A DNA stretch of 55,731 nucleotides from Marinobacterium profundum (lineage in GTDB: Bacteria; Pseudomonadota; Gammaproteobacteria; Pseudomonadales; Balneatricaceae). Within the stretch, counting starts at the first letter, position 1. Each line of letters begins with the position of its first letter. The position numbers were made by a program, and so were the translations under genes. A model generated the notes under the pieces. That model was not told the DNA's origin, did no database searches, and worked only from the letters and a program-made list of their open reading frames with translations. Where the stretch lies: contig NZ_BCNS01000133.1 in assembly GCF_001528745.1 (NCBI RefSeq), forward strand, positions 1-55,731. Direction: 5' to 3'. Of this stretch, positions 8,903-16,292 are shown piece by piece.

Positions 8903-9844
8903 TTATCGGCTGATGGTCTGCTTGAGGGCATCGATCGACGACTGGATGCCAGCCTCGGTCGACATGGTGAAATCCTCCATCTCCAGACTGACCCAGTCGT
9001 TGTAGCCCTGCATGCGCACGACTGAGAAGAACTCCTTCCACCATTGCAGGTCGTGACCGGCGCCGACGGCGACGTAATTCCAGGCGCGATTGGCGACGTC
9101 ATCAACACCCTTGAGTTCCAGCAGACCATTGACCTCGGCCAGACCGCGCTCAATGCGGGTGTCCTTGCCATGCACATGGTGGATCGCCTCGCCCAGCGCC
9201 CGGGCCCCGGCGATGGGGCAGGCGCCCTTCCAGAACAGGTGGGATGGATCCAGGTTCATGCCGACTTTGGGACCGACTTCGTCGCGCAGCCGGAACAGGG
9301 TCTCCGGATTCCATACCAGCATGGCCGAGAAGTTCTCCAGCGCGTATTTCTCGACACCGGCCTCGTTGGCGAGCTTCACCAGGCGGTGCCAGAGCGGAAA
9401 GGCGCAGTCTTCCCACTGATAGCGGTCACGCTCGGGCATCTCGTTGGGCCAGCTCTTGGTGTAGACAAGCCAGTTCGGCACGCTGTCTCCAGGCGCTGCG
9501 GCCGGAAGTCCGGACATGGTCACGATCTTTTTAACACCGATTTCGCCGGCCAGGCAGACGGTCTGCTCCATTTCCTTGCGATGACGTTCGCCCATTGCGC
9601 CTGGATCGAGGGGATTGGCCGAACAGTTCAGCGCGGCGATCTCGAGGCCGCGGGCTTCGATCTCCTTGAGTTTGTTTTTCAGCAGGCCCCGGTCGGCCAG
9701 CAGTTCATCGGCACGAAAATGCGGGCCTGCGGACCAGCCGCCGCCGGTCATCTCCAGGCCTTCAACGCCCAGCGCTACACACTTGTCGAGCATCTGTGTG
9801 AAGGACAGGTCGGCCATTACATCGGTACAGATGGAAAGTTTCAT
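8903..9844 (-). CDS. Sugar phosphate isomerase/epimerase, TIM barrel (left copy)
   Basis: 313 residues, AP-endonuclease-2-like TIM barrel as in IolE, IolH and YcjR. Candidate metal ligands are the Glu in ALENFS (about 170), Asp/His in NLDPSHLFW (about 199-202), His in HHVHGKDT (about 223-225) and Glu in SLEMED (about 288-290). The substrate is probably a keto-sugar or keto-inositol produced by the adjacent Gfo/Idh oxidoreductase. The protein is almost the same as that at 15228-16169: 21 differences in the first 167 residues but only one in the last 146. It lies 53 bp downstream of the oxidoreductase gene and 114 bp upstream of the binding-protein gene. Start ATG gives MKLSICTDVM, which aligns exactly with the other copy. 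Confidence 0.88.
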   Translation of the reverse strand: MKLSICTDVMADLSFTQMLDKCVALGVEGLEMTGGGWSAGPHFRADELLADRGLLKNKLKEIEARGLEIAALNCSANPLDPGAMGERHRKEMEQTVCLAGEIGVKKIVTMSGLPAAAPGDSVPNWLVYTKSWPNEMPERDRYQWEDCAFPLWHRLVKLANEAGVEKYALENFSAMLVWNPETLFRLRDEVGPKVGMNLDPSHLFWKGACPIAGARALGEAIHHVHGKDTRIERGLAEVNGLLELKGVDDVANRAWNYVAVGAGHDLQWWKEFFSVVRMQGYNDWVSLEMEDFTMSTEAGIQSSIDALKQTISR

Positions 9845-9897
9845 ACTGGGTCGCTCTCTTGTTATCGATTGTTATGGGTGCGCGGCTGACTGAGTGC

Positions 9898-11070
9898 TTA
9901 GGTGTACTCGACCCACGCCGCCCCTGCTTCGGCCGAACGCACGCAGTTCTCGAGCCAGCGCACGCCTTGGGTGCCGGCCTCGATGCCTGGGTAGTGGTGT
10001 GTTTGCAGAAAGGCTTCGTCGTCGCGCATCCTGGCGTCGATGGCCTGGGCAATCCACAGATAGATGTTGGCCCAGCTGTCACCGAGGCCTTCGGTGTGCA
10101 GCGCGCCCATGCGATCAACCGCGAGGCTCTCCTCTTCGAGGTAGGGCATGCCGTGGTGCAGGGTGCGGTTCGGTTCACCCTGTACTTCGTAAATCAGCTG
10201 GTCGGGCTGCGCATCGGACCATTCGATTGAAGCTTTGGATCCGACGAAGCGGTAGCGCTGGGAGCCCATGTTGCCTGCGTTTACCGAAGACGCCCAGAGG
10301 CGGCCGCGGGCGCCGTTATCGTAGTGAGTCAGCACAGTGGCGTGGTCTTCGAGCGGGGCGCGGGTTTGAATAAAGGCTTTGCGGTCGCAGAGCAGCTTTT
10401 CGATCTTCATATGGGGCAGCACCAGCTCGCTGAGGTAGTAGAGGTGCGTGCCGATATCGCCCAGAACAAAGGTCGGGCCGGCCGTTTCGGGGTTGGTGCG
10501 CCATTTTACAGCCTCGCCCGCACCCACATCGTCGCCCGAGTTGAAACCATGGGTGTATTGCATATCGACGATACGGATGTCGCCCAGCATGCCCTTTTTG
10601 ACCATGGCGGCCATCTGGTGGACCAGCGGGTGGCCGGTGAAACCGTAGGTTACGCCCAGGATCAGGCCCTTGTCCGCGGCCAGTTTCGCCACCTCGTCGC
10701 ATTCGGCGACGCTGAAGAACAGCGGTTTTTCGCAGATTACATGCAGGCCTGCTTCCAGGCACGCCATGGTGATCTCAAAGTGGGTGAAGTTGGGCGTTGC
10801 GATTGAAACAACTTCGACGCCGTCTTCCCGTGCAGTCTCGCCTGCAATGAAATCCTGATAGGTCGCGTAGCAGCGATCCTCGGCCACACCCAGGTTGATT
10901 CCAAAATCACGGCCGCGGGCTGCGTCCAGATCGAAGGCGCCAGCGAGCAATCGGTAGGTACCGTCTCGCAGGGCACCGGTGCGATGCTTGTAGCCTACCT
11001 GGCCGGTACGGCCACCACCCACCATGCCCCAGCGCAGCGGCCGTGCAATTTTCTTTTCGCCGTTCAACAT
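9898..11070 (-). CDS. Gfo/Idh/MocA-family oxidoreductase
   Basis: 390 residues from the ATG at 11070, which has an AAGAGG ribosome site; longer upstream reading would run through operator sequences and is rejected. The N-terminal NAD(P)-binding Rossmann fold is seen as WGMVGGGRTGQVG, and the EKP motif (HVICEKPLFF) supplies the catalytic Lys typical of the family. The longer 390-residue form with HRTGALRDG and GINLGV segments matches the polyol/inositol-type subgroup rather than IolG itself, which lies in the other arm. Probable role: NAD-dependent oxidation of a sugar or inositol stereoisomer. It is the first gene of the left arm, divergent from a LacI regulator across 297 bp of operator-rich DNA. 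Confidence 0.88.
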   Translation of the reverse strand: MLNGEKKIARPLRWGMVGGGRTGQVGYKHRTGALRDGTYRLLAGAFDLDAARGRDFGINLGVAEDRCYATYQDFIAGETAREDGVEVVSIATPNFTHFEITMACLEAGLHVICEKPLFFSVAECDEVAKLAADKGLILGVTYGFTGHPLVHQMAAMVKKGMLGDIRIVDMQYTHGFNSGDDVGAGEAVKWRTNPETAGPTFVLGDIGTHLYYLSELVLPHMKIEKLLCDRKAFIQTRAPLEDHATVLTHYDNGARGRLWASSVNAGNMGSQRYRFVGSKASIEWSDAQPDQLIYEVQGEPNRTLHHGMPYLEEESLAVDRMGALHTEGLGDSWANIYLWIAQAIDARMRDDEAFLQTHHYPGIEAGTQGVRWLENCVRSAEAGAAWVEYT

Positions 11071-11140
11071 GTCTAAACCTCTTCTTGTTATGTCGCTGAT
11101 GCTGGCGACTGGATGCCTGCAGTTAGGCTCTCCGCCGTTT

Positions 11141-11160
11141 TTTTGCACTCGGGTGCAAAA
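11141..11160. promoter_or_regulatory. LacI-type operator O1
   Basis: TTTTGCACTCGGGTGCAAAA is an inverted repeat with 8-bp perfect arms (TTTTGCAC / GTGCAAAA) around TCGG. It lies 70 bp upstream of the left-arm oxidoreductase start. Confidence 0.75.
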
Positions 11161-11175
11161 AATATCCTGAAAATA

Positions 11176-11197
11176 CCGGGGGAGTTTTGTCCCCCGG
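11176..11197. other. GC-rich hairpin in the divergent leader
   Basis: Perfect 8-bp stem CCGGGGGA / TCCCCCGG with loop GTTTTG. It sits between operators O1 and O2. There is no T-run, so a terminator is not supported; it could be a leader structure on the oxidoreductase mRNA. Confidence 0.55.
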
Positions 11198-11206
11198 GAC
11201 CGGTAA

Positions 11207-11220
11207 TGCACCCGGTTGCA
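11207..11220. promoter_or_regulatory. LacI-type operator O2
   Basis: TGCACCCGGTTGCA: TGCA arms around the CCGG core, the same motif as O3 and O4. Confidence 0.7.
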
Positions 11221-11265
11221 AGTCAGGAGATTAAAAATGCCCGGTCGCTGTGATCGAGCATTGTT

Positions 11266-11279
11266 TGCAACCGGGTGCA
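11266..11279. promoter_or_regulatory. LacI-type operator O3
   Basis: TGCAACCGGGTGCA, the exact reverse complement of the O2 core. Confidence 0.75.
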
Positions 11280-11304
11280 CTGCGTCGTCAATAAAAAGGT
11301 GCGA

Positions 11305-11320
11305 TTGCACCCGGTTGCAA
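11305..11320. promoter_or_regulatory. LacI-type operator O4
   Basis: TTGCACCCGGTTGCAA, TTGCA/TGCAA arms around a CCCGGT core. It is 48 bp before the LacI start codon, which suggests autoregulation. Confidence 0.75.
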
Positions 11321-11367
11321 GTAAAATACGACAACTCTCGAAAGGATGTCAACGGTGTAGTCTGGAA

Positions 11368-12390
11368 ATGACCAAAAAAACGTTTGTGTCCGCCGACCGC
11401 AAGGTCACTGCAACGGATGTCGCCGAACGGGCCGGCGTATCAAAATGGACCGTGTCCCGGGCCTTTACGGACGGTGCGTCTATCTCGCCCCGGGCCCTGG
11501 AACGAGTGCTCGGGGCTGCCGAGGAGCTGGGCTACAGACCGAACTTGCTGGCGCGCAGTCTTTCCAAAAAGCGTACCAATATGGTTGGGCTGGTGGTCGA
11601 CGAGATGGAAAACCCCAACCTGCTGCAGGTGCTGAACGAGGTCAGCTGTCAGCTGCAGCGACGGGGCTATATGCCCATGTTGCTGAACATCACCTCGGAG
11701 TACAGCTACAAGTCAGCGCTGACGCTGGCGGATCAGTTCCAGATTGACGGGCTTATTTTCCTTGGCACCGTGCTGACCGACGATCTGGTGCGACTGGCGC
11801 AGGATATTCGCCATATTCCACTGATCGTGCTGTATCGCAACAGTGATAATCCGGGTATCCAGGTTGTGTCTACCGATGGCTATCGTGCGGGTTATGAAAT
11901 TGCCATGCTGCTGGCCGATCAGGGCTATCAGCGTATTGGCTACATGGCAGGGCCGGTGAGCGAGTCCACTCAGCTACAGCGCTTGGATGGTTTCAAGGCG
12001 GGTCTGCACGAGCGCGGACTGGTGCTCAGCAGGGTACTGGATGCCGGGCATTATGCGCGTGAGAATGGCTACAAGGCACTGAACCGGTATCTGGACAGTA
12101 CGGCGCCGGATACGCGGCTAGAGGCGCTGTTCTGCGAGAACGATATCCTGGCCATAGGTGCGCTGGATGCGCTGCGTAACCGCGCCGACACCATACCGCT
12201 GGCCGTGGTGGGGTTTGATGACATTGAACTGGCCGCCTCATCGAGCTATGAGCTGACGACTTACCATCAGCCACTGCAGCAGTTGGTGGATGAAGCCATT
12301 CGAAGGCTGGCAGTCGGGGATTCCGCCGTACGGCAATTGCTGCTCCCGGGGCAGCTGGTGCTGCGCTCGTCACACCTGAGCAAAGCATAA
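11368..12390 (+). CDS. LacI-family transcriptional regulator (left)
   Basis: 340 residues from the ATG at 11368 (MTKKTFVSADRK). The N-terminal helix-turn-helix reads VTATDVAERAGVSKWTVSRAF, followed by the hinge-helix region RPNLLARSL and a periplasmic-binding-like effector domain (NMVGLVVDEMENPN; VVGFDDIELA near the C-terminus). The most likely targets are the four TGCAMCCGGKTGCA-like sites in its own upstream region, so it would control itself and the divergent left arm; that assignment is by proximity. A start further upstream at 11275 would place operator O4 inside the gene and is unlikely. It is convergent with the second LacI gene, with only 18 bp between stop codons. Confidence 0.9.
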   Translation: MTKKTFVSADRKVTATDVAERAGVSKWTVSRAFTDGASISPRALERVLGAAEELGYRPNLLARSLSKKRTNMVGLVVDEMENPNLLQVLNEVSCQLQRRGYMPMLLNITSEYSYKSALTLADQFQIDGLIFLGTVLTDDLVRLAQDIRHIPLIVLYRNSDNPGIQVVSTDGYRAGYEIAMLLADQGYQRIGYMAGPVSESTQLQRLDGFKAGLHERGLVLSRVLDAGHYARENGYKALNRYLDSTAPDTRLEALFCENDILAIGALDALRNRADTIPLAVVGFDDIELAASSSYELTTYHQPLQQLVDEAIRRLAVGDSAVRQLLLPGQLVLRSSHLSKA

Positions 12391-12408
12391 CCAGATACGC
12401 CGGCGCCT

Positions 12409-13452
12409 TTACACATTTTCGGCGATATGGATATCAAACGGCAGCAGATGCTGAGCGCTCTGCTCATTGCCTGAGCCGCCAGAGGATCGACCCTCCAGCG
12501 CGTCAATCATGGCCTGCACCGCAGTGGCAGCCAGGCGATCGCGGGGGTGCGAGATCACCAGGTCGATGATGCCGTCTACCAGAGCGGATTGCGTCTGATC
12601 GGTCAGCTCATTGCAGACGGTAATAATGCTGCGGGTGGCCGGGTTGTCCCGCAGCGCAGAAATTACTCCCTCGGCACCACCACCGGCGACATAGATGCCG
12701 ACCAGGTCGGGGTGGCGCTGCAGCAGATCGAAGGTGGCTTCCTGCGCCAGGGCCGGGTCTTCCAGGCTGATAAGATCGTCTACGATCTGAAATTTTGGCG
12801 CATTTTCCCGGAAATAGGAGCGAAAGCTCACCTCGCACAGTTCCTGGCACTGGTAGCGGTGACTGCCCACCAGAATCGCGACCTTGCCCGGTGCCTTGCT
12901 CAGGCGGCTGATGGTCCAGGCGGCGGTACGTCCGGCACGACGGTTGTCGATACCGATATAGCTGACACGGTGCGTCGCACTGAGGTCTGTGAGCAATGTG
13001 ATTACCGGAATACCCCTGGCATTCAGCTGTTCGATGGCGTCCCGGACCTTGGGGTGATCGGCTGCAACCACGGCCAGGGCATCGACCCGAGACCCCATTG
13101 ACAGCAGCGCCTCGGCCACCGCCTGGGGTGTCAGTTCGTTGAGAAACTCTACCACCGGCTGTCCCTGAATTGCGCTGCTGGCGCGCGTGGCATCGGTGAG
13201 CGCGTCTGCCAGCAGGGAATAGAAGGGGGCGCTGCGGCGCTGCAGGATAAAGCCCAGCTTGAATTGCCCGGCACGCTGATCAATGCGAGCGCGGATCAGG
13301 CCGGTGGCCCTGAAGCCAATGGCTTGGGCTGCTTCCAGCACTCGCTGCGAGGTTTCCGGGCGCACCGGGGCACGACCATTGATGACCCTGTCTACGGTTG
13401 CGACGCCTACGCCGGCCTGGCGTGCTACATCGGCGAGTGTTGGGCGTGACAT
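12409..13452 (-). CDS. LacI-family transcriptional regulator (right)
   Basis: 347 residues. N-terminal helix-turn-helix LADVARQAGVGVATVDRVING, then a periplasmic-binding-like domain (FKLGFILQRRSAPFYS; GIDNRRAGRTAAW; GIYVAGGGAEGV). This type resembles the LacI regulators found with sugar/inositol ABC systems. Its recognition helix differs from that of the left regulator, and the palindromes upstream are also different and AT-rich, so the two regulators should bind different sites. It likely controls itself and possibly the right arm starting at 14162, 0.7 kb away; the target is inference. Confidence 0.88.
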   Translation of the reverse strand: MSRPTLADVARQAGVGVATVDRVINGRAPVRPETSQRVLEAAQAIGFRATGLIRARIDQRAGQFKLGFILQRRSAPFYSLLADALTDATRASSAIQGQPVVEFLNELTPQAVAEALLSMGSRVDALAVVAADHPKVRDAIEQLNARGIPVITLLTDLSATHRVSYIGIDNRRAGRTAAWTISRLSKAPGKVAILVGSHRYQCQELCEVSFRSYFRENAPKFQIVDDLISLEDPALAQEATFDLLQRHPDLVGIYVAGGGAEGVISALRDNPATRSIITVCNELTDQTQSALVDGIIDLVISHPRDRLAATAVQAMIDALEGRSSGGSGNEQSAQHLLPFDIHIAENV

Positions 13453-13467
13453 TGAGCATCTCCCAGT

Positions 13468-13497
13468 ATCATAGATGATAGAACTATCATTTATGAT
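13468..13497. promoter_or_regulatory. 30-bp operator palindrome upstream of right LacI
   Basis: Left arm ATCATAGATGATAG (13468-13481) and right arm CTATCATTTATGAT (13484-13497), 14-bp arms with one mismatch separated by AA. It starts 16 bp upstream of the regulator start codon, a typical autoregulatory position. It also contains nested TGATAG/CTATCA repeats. Confidence 0.75.
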
Positions 13498-13528
13498 GAA
13501 AATTTATGTGATACTTTTGATGCAATGT

Positions 13529-13555
13529 ATCTTGATGATATTGTTTTATCAAGAT
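13529..13555. promoter_or_regulatory. Second inverted repeat upstream of right LacI
   Basis: ATCTTGAT (13529-13536) and ATCAAGAT (13548-13555), perfect 8-bp arms with an 11-bp spacer. It could be a second regulator site; the sequence only partly resembles the 30-bp palindrome. Confidence 0.45.
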
Positions 13556-14161
13556 CTGGGTGCTTAAATCACTGCAGCTCCTCAGGGAAAAGAGTGGCGA
13601 CACATTCTGTAGTTGATTCGTTCATTGTTGTCACTTAATCAATCTCTGTTGCCAGGTGACGATATATTTCGGCCTTGCAGTATATAAAAATAATAAGAGG
13701 TATGTACTCATGAAAACTCTACACCACTTATGTATTATTTTATCTGCTGCTGTAACTCCTGAATTAATTCTATTGATGCCGAAGTTTTTCACGGCCCTGC
13801 GTTCGTTACTTTTCAGCCCACGCGTCTCAGGTCTCACAATCGATGGTTGCCACGGCGTGTACATGGACTCAAACACCTCGGCTCCAACGTTTGGGCCCCA
13901 GCAGGCGGCAAGCCAACGGGTACTGAAGGAGTGGTCGCTGAGAAATAAGACAGCTGCCCAAACTGTTCTTATTTGACACCCTGGCGATTGGTAAGTATTA
14001 ACTCGTTTAAATAGCGTTCTTGTGAATATGCCGGCGTTATTTTTATTTATAAAATTAAATGAAATTTATTATATTTGTAAATAAATACAGTTATCTAAAT
14101 ATTATTTAGTTATAAGCTAGAGCATAAAACTCCAATCAATAAAAATTGTATAGGTCATATA
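13556..14161. other. AT-rich intergenic region between the mirrored arms
   Basis: About 600 bp without a supported gene. Parts of it (13640-13750 and 13990-14160) are very AT-rich. Short overlapping frames on both strands (13656-13976 plus, 13631-13876 minus) lack ribosome sites and resemble no family I know. An imperfect inverted repeat AAATAAGACAG (13943-13953) / CTGTTCTTATTT (13963-13974) is present. The promoter for the right arm should lie near 14000-14150. The region may be a remnant of inserted DNA. Confidence 0.55.
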
Positions 14162-15175
14162 ATGACGTTGAAAATAGGCGTTATCGGCACTGGTGCCATT
14201 GGCAAGGATCATATCAGACGCATCACGCGTAACCTCACCGGTGGGCGGATTGTTGCGGTGACTGATGTGAATGCCGAGCAGGCGCATGGGGTTGTGCAGA
14301 GCGAGGGCATAGACGCCCGGGTATACGATACGGGTCTTGATCTTATCAATGCGCCTGACGTTGATGCCATTATTGTGGCGTCCTGGGGACCGACCCATGA
14401 GGAGTTTGTGCTGGCCGCCATTGCTGCGGGCAAGCCGGTGTTCTGCGAAAAACCGCTGGCCGTGACTGCCGAGGGCTGCCGCAGGATCGTCGATGCCGAA
14501 ATAGCCGCGGGTCGCTCGCTGGTGCAGGTGGGCTTCATGCGCCGCTACGATCAATCCTATAGGCAGCTGAAAAAGGTGCTGACAGATGGCGTTATCGGCG
14601 CCGCCCTGACACTGAACTGTGCTCACCGTGCGCCTGAAGCGCCGGGTTTCAGCGGTGATATGGCGCTGACCGATTCCTGCGTGCATGAATATGATGTGCT
14701 GCGCTGGCTGCTGGATGATGACTATGTCAGCGCCCAGGTTATAGTGCCGCGTCCCTGCCAGCAGGCTGGGGTGGAAGGCTATCAGGATCCCCACGTGATC
14801 CTGTTGCGTACCCGCCAGAGTATCCATATTTCCATCGAAAGCTTCGTCAACTGCCAGTACGGCTACGACATTCAGTGTCATGTTACCGGTGAAAAGGGTA
14901 TCGCCAGTCTGCCGGAGCCGGCCAGTGTGCACCTGCGCCACCAGGCCAAATCCAGCCATGCGATTTTGGTGGACTGGAAGGATCGCTTTATCGACGCCTT
15001 CGAGGTTGAGTTCCAGGAGTGGATCAATGCCACGGCCAGGGGCGAGATGGACGGCCCCAGTGCCTGGGATGGCTATGTGGTTGCACTCACTGCCGATGCC
15101 TGCGTCAAGGCCAAGTACAGCGGCCAGATTGAGCCGATCAGCCTGCCCGAGCGCCCGGCGTTTTACGGGCGCTGA
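14162..15175 (+). CDS. iolG: myo-Inositol 2-dehydrogenase
   Basis: 337 residues, Gfo/Idh/MocA family, closely resembling Bacillus IolG along its length. It has the NAD-binding motif [11 protein letters not shown] (about 7-17), [10 protein letters not shown], and the catalytic triad Lys97 (CEKPLA), Asp171 and His175 ([11 protein letters not shown]), which match the IolG Lys/Asp/His positions to within a residue. IolG oxidises myo-inositol to scyllo-inosose with NAD. The remaining iol genes (iolB, C, D) are not in the window. It is the first gene of the right arm, 52 bp upstream of the TIM-barrel gene. The ribosome site is weak (AGGT). The alternative is a close inositol-stereoisomer dehydrogenase. 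Confidence 0.88.
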   Translation: MTLKIGVIGTGAIGKDHIRRITRNLTGGRIVAVTDVNAEQAHGVVQSEGIDARVYDTGLDLINAPDVDAIIVASWGPTHEEFVLAAIAAGKPVFCEKPLAVTAEGCRRIVDAEIAAGRSLVQVGFMRRYDQSYRQLKKVLTDGVIGAALTLNCAHRAPEAPGFSGDMALTDSCVHEYDVLRWLLDDDYVSAQVIVPRPCQQAGVEGYQDPHVILLRTRQSIHISIESFVNCQYGYDIQCHVTGEKGIASLPEPASVHLRHQAKSSHAILVDWKDRFIDAFEVEFQEWINATARGEMDGPSAWDGYVVALTADACVKAKYSGQIEPISLPERPAFYGR

Positions 15176-15227
15176 TACTGGCCCCCTTGATGTAATAGCC
15201 ACAACGTCTCTAGTTGAGTGAAGCCGC

Positions 15228-16169
15228 ATGAAACTTTCGATCTGTACCGATGTAATGGGAGACCTGTCTTTCACAGACATGCTCGACAAATGCGTGGCAC
15301 TGGGCGTTGAAGGCCTGGAGATGACCGGCGGCGGCTGGTCCAAAGGGCCGCATTTTCGCGCCGATGAACTGCTGGTCGACAAGGGTCTGCTGAAGAAAAA
15401 GCTGAATGAAATTGAGGCCCGAGGGCTGGAAATTGCGGCGCTGAACTGTTCGGCCAACCCGCTGGATCCGGGCGCGATGGGCAAACGTCATCGCAAGGAG
15501 ATGGAGGATAGCATCCGGCTTGCCGGTGAAATCGGCGTCAGTAAAATCGTGGCCATGTCGGGTCTGCCGGAAGCGGCACCGGGCGACAGCGTGCCAAACT
15601 GGCTCGTTTACACCAAGAGCTGGCCGAACGAAATGCCTGAGCGTGATCGTTACCAGTGGGAAGATCGCGCTTTCCCGTTGTGGCACGATCTGGTGAAGCT
15701 CGCTGATCAGGCGGGTGTCGATAAAATCGCGCTGGAAAACTTTTCGGCCATGCTGGTGTGGAACCCTGAGACTCTGTTTCGCCTGCGTGATGAAGTGGGC
15801 CCCAAAGTCGGCATGAATCTTGACCCGTCGCACCTGTTCTGGAAGGGCGCCTGCCCCATCGCCGGGGCCCGGGCGCTGGGCGAGGCGATCCACCATGTGC
15901 ATGGCAAGGACACCCGCATTGAGCGCGGTCTGGCCGAAGTCAATGGTCTGCTGGAACTCAAGGGTGTTGATGACGTCGCCAATCGCGCCTGGAATTACGT
16001 CGCCGTCGGCGCCGGTCACGACCTGCAATGGTGGAAGGAGTTCTTCTCAGTCGTGCGCATGGTGGGCTACAACGACTGGGTCAGTCTGGAGATGGAGGAT
16101 TTCACCATGTCGACCGAGGCTGGCATCCAGTCATCGATCGATGCGCTCAAGCAAACCATCAGCCGGTAA
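15228..16169 (+). CDS. Sugar phosphate isomerase/epimerase, TIM barrel (right copy)
   Basis: 313 residues, the paralogue of 8903-9844 with the same candidate metal ligands (Glu in ALENFS, Asp/His in NLDPSHLFW, His in HHVHGKDT, Glu in SLEMED). Following iolG, it may act on a keto-inositol or keto-sugar, as IolE- or YcjR-like enzymes do. The DNA from about 15832 to 16130 is nearly identical to the left copy, while the 5' half has drifted at many codons, a sign of gene conversion. It is followed by a 123-bp gap packed with inverted repeats before the binding-protein gene. Confidence 0.88.
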   Translation: MKLSICTDVMGDLSFTDMLDKCVALGVEGLEMTGGGWSKGPHFRADELLVDKGLLKKKLNEIEARGLEIAALNCSANPLDPGAMGKRHRKEMEDSIRLAGEIGVSKIVAMSGLPEAAPGDSVPNWLVYTKSWPNEMPERDRYQWEDRAFPLWHDLVKLADQAGVDKIALENFSAMLVWNPETLFRLRDEVGPKVGMNLDPSHLFWKGACPIAGARALGEAIHHVHGKDTRIERGLAEVNGLLELKGVDDVANRAWNYVAVGAGHDLQWWKEFFSVVRMVGYNDWVSLEMEDFTMSTEAGIQSSIDALKQTISR

Positions 16170-16180
16170 TAGTGGATCAG

Positions 16181-16267
16181 GCGCAGGGGGTGAAACCCTG
16201 CGCACTGTCCAGTTTGGAATCGGGGATAACCCCCGTACAAGGTTAACCACGAGCGTCACTGACGCTC
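16181..16267 (+). other. Cluster of three inverted repeats before the right binding-protein gene
   Basis: GCGCAGGG (16181-16188) / CCCTGCGC (16196-16203), CGGGG (16221-16225) / CCCCG (16231-16235), and GAGCGTCA (16251-16258) / TGACGCTC (16260-16267) lie between the TIM-barrel and binding-protein genes. The last has a 1-nt centre and could instead be a protein-binding palindrome. None is followed by a T-run. A role as RNA-stability elements raising binding-protein expression is the simplest reading. Confidence 0.6.
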
Positions 16268-16292
16268 ATCCAATCGTTCGAGGATAACAACA

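Noticed and set aside
11184-11189. Hairpin 11176-11197 as a Rho-independent terminator
   Set aside because: The stem is strong but no T-run follows on either strand.
13631-13976. Small frames on both strands in the AT-rich gap (81 and 106 codons)
   Set aside because: They overlap each other, lack ribosome sites, and resemble no known family.
14117-15484. Antisense frame of 455 codons over iolG and the start of the TIM-barrel gene
   Set aside because: Shadow of two well-supported genes; it spans the gap between them and resembles nothing.
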